NCBI RefSeq assembly: GCF_025399795.1
Contig: NZ_JAODTZ010000012.1
Coordinates: 146,150-210,149, forward strand
Source of the DNA: Streptomyces rhizosphaerihabitans
GTDB taxonomy: Bacteria > Actinomycetota > Actinomycetes > Streptomycetales > Streptomycetaceae
Reading direction: 5' to 3'
DNA length: 64,000 nucleotides
This document shows positions 1 to 9,136 of the stretch, one piece after another (the first letter of the stretch is position 1; every line of letters starts with the position of its first letter). The notes under the pieces were generated by a model. That model worked only from the letters and a program-made list of their open reading frames with translations. It was not told the origin of the DNA and did no database searches. Position numbers and translations under genes: made by a program.

Positions 1-494
1 TCGTCGTCCGGGGTGTGGGCCAGCAGCGCCTTGCCGACGCCCGTGGAGTGCGGCAGCACCCGGCGGCCCACCTCGGTGAACATGCGCATGGAGTGCTTGG
101 ACGGCACCTGGGCGACGTAGACGATCTCGTCCCCGTCGAGCAGCGCCATGTTCGCGGTCTCGCCGGTCTCCTCGACCAGGCGCGCCAGATAGGGGCGGGC
201 CCAGGTACCGAGCAGCCGGGAGGCGGACTCGCCGAGGCGGATCAGACGGGGACCGAGGGCGTACCTGCGGTTGGTCTGCTGGCGTACGTATCCGCAGACC
301 ACCAGGGTGCGCATCAGCCGGTGAATGGTGGGCAGTGGCAACCCGCTGCTCGCGGAGAGCTCGCTCAGACCGACCTCGCCCCCGGCGTCCGCCATGCGCT
401 CCAGCAGATCGAAGGCGCGCTCGAGGGACTGGACGCCGCCACTGGGAGCGGATGCTTTGGCGGCGTCGGTGGTGCTGGCGCTGGACGGCGGCAC
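1..494 (-). CDS. allR: IclR-family repressor, AllR-like (3' end cut by window)
   Basis: The reverse strand reads from a GTG at 494 and runs off the window at base 1, so the C-terminus is missing. A Shine-Dalgarno GAAAGGA sits 9 nt upstream of the GTG. Residues about 20-80 form the IclR winged helix, with a serine-rich turn followed by LPLPTIHRLMRTL; the effector-binding domain follows (TGETANMALLDGDEIVYVAQ). It is divergent from allantoinase and allantoicase. Streptomyces AllR is known to repress allantoin genes, so the name rests on family plus context. The shared promoter region holds two perfect inverted repeats that are good operator candidates. Confidence 0.85.
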   Translation of the reverse strand, partial: MPPSSASTTDAAKASAPSGGVQSLERAFDLLERMADAGGEVGLSELSASSGLPLPTIHRLMRTLVVCGYVRQQTNRRYALGPRLIRLGESASRLLGTWARPYLARLVEETGETANMALLDGDEIVYVAQVPSKHSMRMFTEVGRRVLPHSTGVGKALLAHTPDD

Positions 495-844
495 GGCGGC
501 GGTCCTTTCGGGGCGCGGAATCGAGAGGGGTGACGCGAAGAGTCTCGAGTGGAGCGGCGGCGGGTGGCGGGCGGGCAGAGACGCAGCCTACCCGGCAGTC
601 GATCGGCTCCCGGGTTGTGCGTCACCACATTCTGCCTGTCGGAAGTTTTGTTTCGCCTTGTGGAAACATCCAGAGTTCAGCAGGTCGGCGGTGGAAGCGG
701 GGCGCGGCGAGGCAGGGTGGGGAAACGAGCCCTTGACGGCGGGAGGGCCGGAGTGAAGACTTCTTCAACAGAAAGTTGAATTCCGTTACGCGGAAGTAAA
801 CCGGCGACAGCGGGAGTCAACGGCTGCGGAGAGAGGGGTCCGGC
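495..844. promoter_or_regulatory. allR-allB divergent control region with two inverted repeats
   Basis: This gap of 350 bases holds no convincing gene. At 764-780 TTCAAC and GTTGAA face each other across AGAAA. Directly after, at 781-795, TTCCG and CGGAA face each other across TTACG. Both are perfect and end about 50 bp before the allB start, where a repressor would block allB. Further out, GTTTC and GAAAC face each other near 651-667. AllR binding is inferred from position only. Confidence 0.5.
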
Positions 845-2185
845 GTGTCCGATGCCGAACTGGTGCTGCGCTCGACGCGCGTCATCACTCCCGAGGGGAC
901 GCGCGCCGCTTCGGTCGCGGTCGCCGCGGGGAAGATCACGGCCGTACTGCCGCACGATGCCGAGGTACCACCCGGCGCCCGGTTCGAGGACTTCGGCGAC
1001 GATGTCCTGCTGCCCGGCCTCGTCGACACCCACGTCCATGTGAACGACCCCGGCCGCACCGAGTGGGAGGGCTTCTGGACCGCGACGCGCGCCGCGGCCG
1101 CCGGCGGTATCACCACCCTGATCGACATGCCGCTCAACTCCCTCCCCCCGACGACGACGGTCGACAACCTCCGTACGAAGAAGGAGGTCGCCCGCTCCAA
1201 GGCGCACATCGACGTCGGCTTCTGGGGCGGCGCGCTGCCCGGCAACGTCAAGGACCTGCGCCCCCTGTACGACGCCGGTGTCTTCGGGTTCAAGGCGTTC
1301 CTGTCACCCTCCGGGGTGGACGAGTTCCCCGAACTGGACCAGGAGCAGCTCACCCGGTCCCTCGCCGAGATCGCCGGCTTCGGCGGCCTGCTGATCGTGC
1401 ACGCCGAGGACCCGCACCACCTGGCCGCCGCCCCGCAGAAGAGCGGCCGGAAGTACGCCGACTTCCTCGCCTCGCGCCCCCGCGACGCCGAGGACACCGC
1501 CATCGCGAGCCTCGTCGCACAGGCCGAGCGCCTCGACGCACGGGTACACGTGCTGCACCTGTCGTCGAGCGACGCGCTCCCGCTGATCGCCGCCGCGAAG
1601 GCCGACGGCGTCCGGCTCACCGTGGAGACCTGCCCGCACTACCTCACCCTGACCGCCGAGGAAGTCCCGGACGGCGCCAGCGAGTTCAAGTGCTGCCCGC
1701 CCATCCGCGAGGCCGCCAACCAGGACCTGCTGTGGCAGGCGCTGGCCGACGGCACGATCGACTGCGTGGTCACCGACCACTCGCCGTCGACCGCCGACCT
1801 CAAGACGGACGACTTCGCGACCGCGTGGGGCGGCATCTCCGGCCTCCAACTGAGCCTGCCCGCCGTCTGGACCGAGGCCCGGAGGCGCGGCCACGGCCTG
1901 GAGGACGTGGTCCGCTGGATGTCCTCCCGTACGGCCGAACTGGTCGGCCTCGGAGACCGGAAGGGTGCCATCGAGGCGGGCCGCGACGCCGACTTCGCGG
2001 TGCTCGCGCCCGACGAGACCTTCACCGTCGACCCCACCGCGCTCCAGCACCGCAACCGGGTGACGGCCTACGCGGGCAAGACCCTCAGCGGTGTCGTGAA
2101 GTCGACCTGGCTCCGCGGCGAACGCATCGTCGCCGAGGGCGAGTTCACCGAGCCCACCGGACGCCTCCTCACCCGCCACCCGTAA
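845..2185 (+). CDS. allB: Allantoinase
   Basis: A 446-residue cyclic amidohydrolase that opens the hydantoin ring of allantoin to give allantoate, in the cytosol. The GTG start has GAGAGGGG a few bases upstream. Metal ligands of the dihydroorotase/hydantoinase superfamily are present: HVH (H63, H65), carbamylated lysine K150 in [11 protein letters not shown]186, H238 and D311 in VVTDHSPS. Length is normal. It lies divergent from the AllR-like repressor and upstream of allantoicase, the next step. A roughly 30-bp direct duplication (about 2165-2193 and 2198-2229) spans its stop codon. Confidence 0.95.
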   Translation: MSDAELVLRSTRVITPEGTRAASVAVAAGKITAVLPHDAEVPPGARFEDFGDDVLLPGLVDTHVHVNDPGRTEWEGFWTATRAAAAGGITTLIDMPLNSLPPTTTVDNLRTKKEVARSKAHIDVGFWGGALPGNVKDLRPLYDAGVFGFKAFLSPSGVDEFPELDQEQLTRSLAEIAGFGGLLIVHAEDPHHLAAAPQKSGRKYADFLASRPRDAEDTAIASLVAQAERLDARVHVLHLSSSDALPLIAAAKADGVRLTVETCPHYLTLTAEEVPDGASEFKCCPPIREAANQDLLWQALADGTIDCVVTDHSPSTADLKTDDFATAWGGISGLQLSLPAVWTEARRRGHGLEDVVRWMSSRTAELVGLGDRKGAIEAGRDADFAVLAPDETFTVDPTALQHRNRVTAYAGKTLSGVVKSTWLRGERIVAEGEFTEPTGRLLTRHP

Positions 2186-2405
2186 GTCCACCGGATCTCT
2201 CCTCACCCGCCCCACCCGTAAGCCCACCGCCGTTTCCCGCCGCCGATCCGCACAACTCTGATACGTGTCACCGATTCCCGCGACCCATCCGCGACCCATC
2301 CACGTCACCGGTCCGTTCACCGACCGCCGCACCGCACTCCGGCACACGCTCCGCATCCGCATCCGCACCCGCAACGGCCAACCCCCGAAAGGCAGATCGA
2401 TCATC

Positions 2406-3554
2406 GTGACGGCGCAGCGCCCCATCGTTCCGGCCACCTTCACCGGAGACGCGAACCCCTACGGAGGCGGCGACCCGTACGCGGACTACCGCACCGCTGA
2501 CTTCCCGTTCACCCAGTACGTCAACCTCGCCGACCGGCAGCTCGGCGCCGGGGTCGTCGCCGCCAACGACGAGTTCTTCGCCCAGCGTGAGAACCTCCTC
2601 GTGGCCGAGGCCGCCGCGTTCGACCCCGAGCACTTCGGCCACAAGGGCAAGATCATGGACGGCTGGGAGACCCGACGGCGCCGTGGCGCCTCGGCCGGGC
2701 ACCCGTGGCCGACCGCCGAGGACCACGACTGGGCCCTGGTACGCCTCGGAGCCCCCGGCGTGATCCGGGGGATCGTCGTCGACACGGCCCACTTCCGCGG
2801 CAACTATCCCCAGGCGGTGTCGGTCGAGGGCGCGTCGGTGCCCGGTTCGCCCTCTCCCGAGGAACTTCTGGCGGACGACGTGAAGTGGACGGCCCTCGTA
2901 CCGCGCACGCCGGTCGGCGGTCACGCGGCCAACGGATTCGCCGTCTCCGTCGAACAGCGCTTCACCCACGTGCGCGTCAACCAGCATCCCGACGGGGGCA
3001 TCGCGCGGCTGCGCGTGTACGGCGAGGTCGTGCCCGACCCGCGCTGGCTGTCCGTCCTCGGCACCTTCGATGTGGTCGCCCTGGAGAACGGCGGACAGGT
3101 CGAGGACGCCTCCAACCTCTTCTACTCACCCGCCACCAACACGATCCAGCCGGGCCGCTCCCGCAAGATGGACGACGGGTGGGAGACCCGCCGGCGCCGC
3201 GACAACGGCAACGACTGGATCCGCTACCGGCTCGTCGCCCAGTCCGAGATCCGCGCCATCGAGATCGACACGGCGTACCTGAAGGGCAACAGCGCCGGAT
3301 GGGCCTCGGTTTCGGTGAGGAACGGCGGCGAAGACGGCGAAGGCGACGCGGGGGAGTGGGCCGAGATCCTGCCCCGCACCCGCCTTCAGCCCGACACCAA
3401 CCACCGCTTCACCCTCACCGCACCCGTCGTCGGCACCCACGCGCGCGTGGACATCTTCCCGGACGGCGGCATCTCCCGCCTGCGCCTCTTCGGCTCCCTG
3501 ACGGAGGAGGGCACCTCACGCCTGACGGCACGCCACCAGGAACTGGGCGGTTGA
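2406..3554 (+). CDS. alc: Allantoicase
   Basis: A 382-residue protein with the two repeated jelly-roll halves of allantoicase. KIMDGWETRRRR (about residues 84-95) recurs as KMDDGWETRRRR (about 256-267), and each half ends in a PDGGI-RLR motif. It converts allantoate to ureidoglycolate and urea. An upstream start at 2265 is possible, but the added 47 residues are Arg/Pro/Thr-rich without domain character. GTG at 2406, with GAAAGGCAG about 11 nt upstream, fits family length better. It follows allB on the same strand after a 220-bp spacer that contains short repeats. Confidence 0.93.
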   Translation: MTAQRPIVPATFTGDANPYGGGDPYADYRTADFPFTQYVNLADRQLGAGVVAANDEFFAQRENLLVAEAAAFDPEHFGHKGKIMDGWETRRRRGASAGHPWPTAEDHDWALVRLGAPGVIRGIVVDTAHFRGNYPQAVSVEGASVPGSPSPEELLADDVKWTALVPRTPVGGHAANGFAVSVEQRFTHVRVNQHPDGGIARLRVYGEVVPDPRWLSVLGTFDVVALENGGQVEDASNLFYSPATNTIQPGRSRKMDDGWETRRRRDNGNDWIRYRLVAQSEIRAIEIDTAYLKGNSAGWASVSVRNGGEDGEGDAGEWAEILPRTRLQPDTNHRFTLTAPVVGTHARVDIFPDGGISRLRLFGSLTEEGTSRLTARHQELGG

Positions 3555-3584
3555 GCCTTCCGGATCCGTCGTCCGGAGCCGTGG

Positions 3585-3705
3585 GGCCTGCGGCGCTCCC
3601 CCTGGTCCCGGTCCTGGTCCCGGTCCTCTGGTCTAGCGGTCTGGTGGTCGAGCGGGTCGAGCGGGTCGTGGGGGTCGTGGGGGTCGTGGGGGCGCGCCGA
3701 TGCCG
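3585..3705. repeat. Degenerate short tandem repeats
   Basis: The gap after allantoicase holds GGTCCCGGTCCT-type repeats, then GTCGAGCGG repeats. From about 3662 a 9-bp unit GGGTCGTGG is repeated three times without interruption. No gene is visible in 3555-3825. The repeats mark the boundary between the allantoin genes and the arsenic island. Confidence 0.6.
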
Positions 3706-3825
3706 GTGCGCCCCCACGGGCCGTGGTCCGCCTTGGGCCGGGTACCACGCGTGTCCTGGTAGTTCTGCTGGCCCTTGCTGGCCCTTGCTGGTCCGGGTAT
3801 CGGGTGCGGGGTGTGTCGTGCCGCG

Positions 3826-4330
3826 TTACGCCGCGTGGCCTCCGTCCACCGCGAACTCCGCCCCCGTCACATACCCCGCCTCGCTTCCCGCCAGATACGC
3901 GACCATCGAGGCGACCTCGTCGGGGGCGCCGAAGCGGCCGAGGGCGGTCATCGCGCTCTGGCCCGGTGCGTACGGGCCGTCCGCCGGATTCATGTCCGTG
4001 TCGATGGGGCCGGGATGGACGATGTTGGCGGTGATCCCCCGGGTGCCCAGTTCCCGGGCCAGCGCCTTGGTGAGGCCGATCAGCGCGGACTTGCTCGTGG
4101 CGTAGAGCGTCCCCCCGGGGCCGGGGACCCGCTGTGTCATGCAACTGCCGATCGTGATGATCCGCCCTCCCGCCCCGAGGTGCGGCGCGGCCACCGGGAG
4201 GCCAGAAACACCCCCCGGACGTTGACGGCGAGCACCTGCTCGACCTCCGCCGGGGACAGTGAGTCCAACGGTCCGAGCACTCCCACCCCAACGTTGTTGA
4301 CGAGTACGTCGAGCCGCCAGGACAGGCGGT
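3826..4330 (-). pseudogene. SDR oxidoreductase, 3' remnant, frameshifted
   Basis: The last 122 codons (4194 to 3826) read as the C-terminal half of a FabG-like short-chain dehydrogenase, with the YATSKSALIGLTKALARELG active-site helix and the usual VDGG ending. The preceding part (LDVLVNNVGVGVLGPLDSL through VNVRGVFLASR) lies in another frame, so one frameshift occurs near 4196. The N-terminal Rossmann glycine motif is absent. Upstream sequence switches abruptly near 4328 to a piece of an MFS transporter, as expected after a deletion. It is not expected to give a working enzyme. Confidence 0.8.
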
Positions 4331-4606
4331 CATCACGGTTCGCGGGTCGTGGCGGTCGATGATGCGGCCGACGCGGATCCCGGTAAGGGCGGAGACGAGC
4401 AGGGCGGCAGAGAACGCTGCGGTGGTCGCTCCGGCCGGCCACCGGGCGGCAGCAGTGATCCGGGGGTTCAGGACCGGGAAGGCGTAGTAGACGATGCCCC
4501 AGCTGGTGATCTGGGTGACGCACAGGGCGGGCAGGGCGGCGCGGGGCCGCGACCGGTCCCCGGTTCCGGTCGCGGCCCCGCTGGTCTGAAGGTCGGTCGT
4601 CGACGG
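4325..4606 (-). pseudogene. MFS transporter, N-terminal remnant
   Basis: Directly downstream of arsI on the same strand, one frame reads AALPALCVTQITSWGIVYYA, then PAGATTAAFSAALLVSAL and GRIIDRHDPRTVMTA. These are the first two membrane helices and the conserved loop A of a major-facilitator transporter. I find no good start codon in this frame. After about 90 codons the reading passes into the SDR remnant, so a deletion has fused the two. In the intact ancestor this transporter was probably part of the arsO-arsI operon, which is inferred from position. Confidence 0.7.
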
Positions 4607-5068
4607 TCAGCAGCAGCCTGCCGCTGAGGTCGTCGACTCGTCCGGCGTCTCCTCGCTCTGGTCGGCGCAGCAGGCGCTGCCCTGTTGTTTTGCGAGGGTG
4701 CCCGCGTCGGCCTTGACGACGTAGACCTCCCAGGGTTCCTGTCCCGGGCCGTGGACCCAGACCTTGTCCTGGAGGGCATAGCAGCAGGTGGTGTCGTTCT
4801 CCTCGACGGTGGCCATCCCGGCTTCGGCGAGCCGGAGGGTGGCTGCGTGCACCGCCTCTGTCGTGTCGACCTCGACGCCGAGGTGGTCCATACGGGTTTC
4901 CTCTCCCGCGGTGCCTTCGACGAGGACGAGCTTGAGCGGGGGCTCGGCGATGGTGAAGTTGGCGTATCCGTCGCGGAGTTTGGCGGGCCCGGTGCCGAAC
5001 AGCTTGGTGTAGAAGGCGATGGACGCGGCGAGATCGGGGACGCGGAGAGCGAGCTGGACGCGGGACAT
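4607..5068 (-). CDS. arsI: ArsI/CadI-type glyoxalase-fold protein (C-As lyase-like)
   Basis: A 153-residue vicinal-oxygen-chelate protein starting at ATG 5068 after AGGAGG. It carries the vicinal cysteine pair TTCCYALQDKVWV (C95, C96), which in characterised ArsI binds trivalent organoarsenicals. H62 and E114 fit metal ligands; the usual N-terminal His ligand is replaced by Q5. ArsI cleaves methylarsenite to arsenite. The last 25 residues form a cysteine-rich tail (SACCADQ and a GCC end), which looks like an added thiol metal site. It lies 35 nt behind arsO and is probably co-transcribed. A cadmium-binding role (CadI) cannot be excluded. Confidence 0.85.
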   Translation of the reverse strand: MSRVQLALRVPDLAASIAFYTKLFGTGPAKLRDGYANFTIAEPPLKLVLVEGTAGEETRMDHLGVEVDTTEAVHAATLRLAEAGMATVEENDTTCCYALQDKVWVHGPGQEPWEVYVVKADAGTLAKQQGSACCADQSEETPDESTTSAAGCC

Positions 5069-5103
5069 GGCGAGCCTCCTGCTGGTGATGGGTGGGGTGG
5101 TGG

Positions 5104-6477
5104 TCAGCAGCCGCCGGAGGGGGCCGGAGTGCCGATGCCGATCTGGAGAGTGGTCGGGGCCGCGCAGCATCCTCCGCTGGCGCTGTCCTGCGTGGCGTCC
5201 GAGTCGTCGAACAGGCCGGCGCCGCCGCAGACTCCGGTCTCCGGCAGGGTCAACTCGACCCGCTCGGCGGCCTCCTGGTCGCCCGCGAGCGCGGCGGCGA
5301 TGGAGCGGACCTGCTCGTAGCCGGTCATCGCGAGGAACGTGGGGGCGCGGCCGTAGGACTTCATGCCGACCAGGTAGACGTCCTTCTCCGGGTGGGACAG
5401 TTCGTTGACTCCGTGCGGGTAGACGGTGCCGCAGGAGTGCTGGTTGGGGTCGATGAGCGGGGCCAGCTCGGTGGGTGCCTGGAGGCGCTCGTCGAGGCCG
5501 AGGCGGAGCTCGGACAGGAAGGACAGGTCGGGGCGGAAGCCGGTGAGGACGATGACCTCGTCGACCGGGTCGAGGCGGCGGCCGTCCTCGCCGACGAGGA
5601 CCAGGCGGCCGTCGGTGTCGCGTTCGACGGCGTCGGTGCGGAAGCCGGTGACCGCGTCGGCGTGGCCCTCGTCGACGGCGGCCTTGGCGGCGAGGCCCAG
5701 GGCTCCGCGGGCGGGAAGCTGGTCGGAGGTACCGCCGCCGAAGGTGGAGCCGGAGATGCCCCGGCGCAGGATCCACACGCCCTTGGTGCCGGTGCCGTCG
5801 TCGGACTTGGCGAGGTCGGCGAGGTAGGCGAGCGCGGTGAACGCGGAGGCGCCGGAACCGATGACCGCAGTGCGCTTGCCCGCGTACCGGGCGCGGACGG
5901 CCGGATCCTTGAGGTCGGGCACGCGGTAGGTGATCCGGTCGGACGCGGCCTTCTCGCCGAGGGCCGGAAGGCCGCTGCCGCCGGCCGGGCCCGGGGTGGT
6001 CCAGGTGCCGGAGGCGTCGATCACCGCGCGGGCGAACAGCCGCTCCTCACCGCCGTCCGCGTGGGTGACGTGGACGACGAACGGCTGAGCCTCCCGGTCG
6101 GCGTCCACGATCCGGTCCCGGCCCGCACGGGACACGCCGGTGACGGTGGCGCCGAAGCGCACCTTCTCGCTGAGGACGTCGGCGAGCGGCTGGAGGTACT
6201 GCTCGGCCCAGTCCCCGCCCGAGGGGTAGGTGGCGGCATCCGGCTTCACCCACCCCGTGGGGGCGAGCAGCTTCTCTGCGGCCGGGTCGGTGACCTCGCC
6301 CCAGGTGGAGAACAGTCGCACGTGTGCCCACTCGCGCACCGCCGCGCCGGCGACCGGCCCGGCTTCCAGGACCAGCGGCGTGAGACCGCGGTCGACCAGG
6401 TGGGCGGCGGCAGCGAGTCCGGCGGGGCCGGCTCCGATCACGACGACGGGCAGATCGGTGGTGACAGGCGCGTTCAC
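5104..6477 (-). CDS. arsO: ArsO-like flavin-dependent monooxygenase
   Basis: A 457-residue FAD/NADPH oxidoreductase. VVVIGAGPAGLAAAAHL at residues 11-27 is the FAD site and TAVIGSGASAFTALAYLA is the NADPH site; ATG-type motifs of flavin monooxygenases follow. GTG 6477 is chosen because GAGGAG lies 5 nt upstream and the fold starts directly after it; an upstream ATG at 6555 would cover an operator repeat. The C-terminus ends in a cysteine-rich tail (SGGCCAAP and SGGC). arsO genes accompany Streptomyces arsenic clusters such as arsRBOCT of plasmid pHZ227, where ArsO is a flavin monooxygenase. It is divergent from arsR. Confidence 0.82.
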   Translation of the reverse strand: MNAPVTTDLPVVVIGAGPAGLAAAAHLVDRGLTPLVLEAGPVAGAAVREWAHVRLFSTWGEVTDPAAEKLLAPTGWVKPDAATYPSGGDWAEQYLQPLADVLSEKVRFGATVTGVSRAGRDRIVDADREAQPFVVHVTHADGGEERLFARAVIDASGTWTTPGPAGGSGLPALGEKAASDRITYRVPDLKDPAVRARYAGKRTAVIGSGASAFTALAYLADLAKSDDGTGTKGVWILRRGISGSTFGGGTSDQLPARGALGLAAKAAVDEGHADAVTGFRTDAVERDTDGRLVLVGEDGRRLDPVDEVIVLTGFRPDLSFLSELRLGLDERLQAPTELAPLIDPNQHSCGTVYPHGVNELSHPEKDVYLVGMKSYGRAPTFLAMTGYEQVRSIAAALAGDQEAAERVELTLPETGVCGGAGLFDDSDATQDSASGGCCAAPTTLQIGIGTPAPSGGC

Positions 6478-6547
6478 GGTCGACTCCTCGGTATTTCGAC
6501 ATCCGTCGATGGCTTGCCTGGTCAGCATGGCACCTGATTCGATAAGC

Positions 6548-6643
6548 GTCAACATAGATAATCATCTAATCTTGGCTGGGCGAGGAGTGTTTCGGTGGCC
6601 GGTCCGGTCCTCGCGGGCTGGTTAGATGTGTGTCAACATAGAT
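6548..6643. promoter_or_regulatory. Candidate ArsR operators: 12-bp direct repeat in the arsO/arsR gap
   Basis: GTCAACATAGAT occurs at 6548-6559 and again at 6632-6643, the second copy ending just before the arsR start codon. The first copy runs into TAGAT-AATC-ATCTA (6555-6568), a small dyad. AT-rich words like these stand out in 72% GC sequence. Position between arsO and arsR suggests autoregulated ArsR binding, which is inference. Confidence 0.55.
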
Positions 6644-6645
6644 GC

Positions 6646-7020
6646 ATGTCGAATATGGAGCTGTTGCCGCTGCTGGAGCCCACCGACCAGGCTGTGGAAC
6701 CGTGCTGTCCACCGCTCACCGAGCGCCCGTTCACCGCCGGGGAGGCCGAGACGGCCGCACGGATGTTCAAGGCCCTGGGTGACCCGGTGCGGCTGCGGCT
6801 GTTCTCGGCAGTGGCCTCGCACGAGGGCGGCGAGGCCTGCGTGTGCGACATCTCCGACGTCGGTGTCTCCCAGCCGACGGTCTCCCACCACCTGAAGAAG
6901 CTCAAGGAGGCAGGCCTGCTCACCTCGGAGCGTCGCGGCACCTGGGTCTACTACCGGGTCGAGCCGTCCGTGCTGGCCGCGATGGGCAAGCTGCTGAGCA
7001 CTGCCCCGGCCGCGGTCTGA
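6646..7020 (+). CDS. arsR: ArsR-family metalloregulator (first)
   Basis: A 124-residue winged-helix repressor starting at ATG 6646. The fold runs from FKALGDPVRLRLFSAV through the recognition helix SQPTVSHHLKKLKEAG to the wing TWVYYRVEP. C65 and C67 in ACVCDIS match the ELCVCDL arsenite site of classic ArsR; C20 and C21 near the N-terminus could supply further ligands. It is divergent from arsO-arsI, with operator-like direct repeats between them. It would be expected to leave DNA on binding As(III). Confidence 0.9.
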   Translation: MSNMELLPLLEPTDQAVEPCCPPLTERPFTAGEAETAARMFKALGDPVRLRLFSAVASHEGGEACVCDISDVGVSQPTVSHHLKKLKEAGLLTSERRGTWVYYRVEPSVLAAMGKLLSTAPAAV

Positions 7021-7203
7021 CTGTGGCCGGGAAGCCAAGGAAGCCTCACCATGGCCAGCCCGACCACCGACGGAGGGCGAGTGCTGTGCCCTGCCCCACC
7101 GGGTGCGCAGATCAGGTCTCGGAGATCTGCCGGGCAGGCATCGATGAACGCAATGACCTTTGAGACCTGCGAGCCGACATGGTCGGGCCTCGGCGTGGCC
7201 GAG

Positions 7204-7539
7204 TCAGTGACTGCGGGGCGCGTACATGATCACGGACATGCCCGCAAGGCACACCAGGGCTCCGATGACGTCGTAGCGGTCCGGGCGGTATCCGTCGGCG
7301 ACCATGCCCCAGGCGATCGACCCGGCCACGAAGATCCCGCCGTACGCGGCGAGGATGCGCCCGAAGTTGTCATCGGACTGGAAGGTCGCCACTACTCCGT
7401 AGAGGCCAAGGGCGATGACGCCGGCACCGACCCAGGCCCAGCCCTTGTGCTCGCGGATGCCCTGCCACACCAACCAGGCGCCGCCGATCTCGAAGAAGGC
7501 GGCGACGACGAACAGGGCAACGGAACGAGCAACGGTCAT
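7204..7539 (-). CDS. YnfA/UPF0060 small membrane protein
   Basis: A 111-residue four-helix membrane protein with the family features [30 protein letters not shown] and an MYAPRSH end. The length is typical. It resembles small drug/cation transporters, and members often travel with heavy-metal genes, but the substrate is unknown. It lies between the two halves of the arsenic island on the minus strand. Bases 7021-7203 before it show no convincing gene. Confidence 0.85.
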   Translation of the reverse strand: MTVARSVALFVVAAFFEIGGAWLVWQGIREHKGWAWVGAGVIALGLYGVVATFQSDDNFGRILAAYGGIFVAGSIAWGMVADGYRPDRYDVIGALVCLAGMSVIMYAPRSH

Positions 7540-7550
7540 ACCGGCTGACC

Positions 7551-7875
<325 letters not shown>

Positions 7876-7879
<4 letters not shown>

Positions 7880-8631
7880 CCGGCGGGCTGCTCGGCCTCG
7901 CGTCGGCCGGGCATGAAGATGAGCGCCACCAGCGCCAACCCCACCACTGCGCCGACGAGCTGCATGGCGATGAACCCGGGCACCGAGCCGGGAGCGATGC
8001 CGGCGAACGTGTCGGTGAACGCGCGGCCGATCGTGACCGCCGGGTTGGCGAAGGACGTCGACGAGGTGAACCAGTAGGCGGCGCCGATGTAGGAGGCGAC
8101 CGCGACGGGCGCGAAGCGCAGCCGGTCGGTGCGGGCCAGGCCGAAGATCAGCAGGATCAGCCCGGCGGTCGCGACGACCTCGCCCAGCAGCAGGTACCCC
8201 GCCGAACGGTTGTGCGTGGACCATTTCACCATCGGCGCACCGAACATCGCGTCGGCCAGGAAGGCGCCGGCGATCGCGCCGACGATCTGGGCGGGGACGT
8301 AGAAGACGGTCTCGCGCAGGGTGACTCCGGCGCCGCCGCGGCGGGCGGTCCACCACTCGGCAAGGGTGACGGCCGGGTTGAAGTGCGCGCCGGAGACCGG
8401 GCCGAGCAGAAGGATCAGGACTCCGAGGCCGAAGACGGTGGCGGTGGAGTTGGCGAGCAGTTGCAGGCCCACATCCTTGGTCAGCTCGGTGGCCTGGATG
8501 CCGGAGCCGACCACGATGGCCACCAGGGCCGCGGTGCCCACCAGTTCGGCTGCCACCTTGGCGATCAGCGGGGGTGCCTGAGGCGGAGCGGCACCGGGGG
8601 CGGGCTGGGGTGCGACAGTGGCGGGAGTCAT
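7876..8631 (-). CDS. MIP-family aquaporin (AqpS-like candidate arsenite channel)
   Basis: A 251-residue channel with six membrane segments and both NPA half-loops: HFNPAVT (residues 84-90) and FANPAVT (195-201). The N-terminus is a proline-rich cytosolic leader. It lies 86 nt downstream of the second arsR and is divergent from the arsC genes. In Sinorhizobium meliloti, AqpS in an ars operon lets arsenite made by ArsC flow out of the cell. With no arsB or acr3 visible here, the same role is likely, but substrate choice cannot be read from sequence alone. A flavoprotein remnant overlaps its stop codon. Confidence 0.85.
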
Positions 8632-8717
8632 GGCGGTTCCCTCGGTGCTGTCGTGCTCGGTGGCCTCGGTGGCGGTCAACAGGACTCCTCGGTGCAGGTC
8701 TCCGCAGGGTGCGGAGA

Positions 8718-9032
8718 TCAGGGACAGGACCGCTTGATGTTGTTCTCGGCGGTGGTGCGCGCGGTCTCCGCCAGGTCGGCGAACTGGCCCGCGAGGGAGG
8801 CGATGACGTCGGGCCTGAGCCGGTAGTAGGTGAACCGGCCGCACGGCTCGGTGTCCACGATCCCGGCCTCGCGCAGCACCTTCAGATGGTTGGAGAGGTT
8901 GGTCTGCTTGGCTCCCGTCTCCTCGATCAGGTGCGTGCTGCACAGCGTCTCCCTGGCGAGCAGGGTGACGATCCGGAGCCGCAACGGGTCGGCGAGAACC
9001 CGCATCAGATCAGTGTCGACTGACGTCATCAT
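8718..9032 (-). CDS. ArsR-family metalloregulator (second)
   Basis: A 104-residue ArsR/SmtB repressor. The core is ADPLRLRIVTLLA, the recognition helix KQTNLSNHLKVLREAG and the wing GRFTYYRL. Cysteines C31 (TLCSTHL), C64 and C103 are in places used for thiol metal binding by other members, and differ from the CVC site of the first ArsR. Two adjacent ATGs (9032, 9029) could start it. It leads the aquaporin operon and faces arsC across a perfect 9-bp inverted repeat. Confidence 0.88.
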   Translation of the reverse strand: MMTSVDTDLMRVLADPLRLRIVTLLARETLCSTHLIEETGAKQTNLSNHLKVLREAGIVDTEPCGRFTYYRLRPDVIASLAGQFADLAETARTTAENNIKRSCP

Positions 9033-9048
9033 GGACTGATACTTTCAC

Positions 9049-9080
9049 ATCACTCCAGGCTGATACCAGCATGGAGTGAT
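9049..9080. promoter_or_regulatory. Candidate ArsR operator (9-bp inverted repeat)
   Basis: ATCACTCCA at 9049-9057 and TGGAGTGAT at 9072-9080 form a perfect dyad with a 14-nt centre, between arsR (second copy, minus) and arsC (plus). CTGATAC also occurs twice nearby (9035 and 9060). The dyad fits a dimeric repressor controlling both directions. Confidence 0.6.
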
Positions 9081-9136
9081 TCTTGGGACCCGCATCCCCA
9101 CGCAGGTGGGGACCCATGCTCCGAAAGGGGTTTGCC

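Noticed and set aside
7051..7548. Plus-strand ORF of 165 codons over the YnfA gene
   Set aside because: The minus strand encodes a clear YnfA membrane protein with normal codon use; the plus frame is its antisense.
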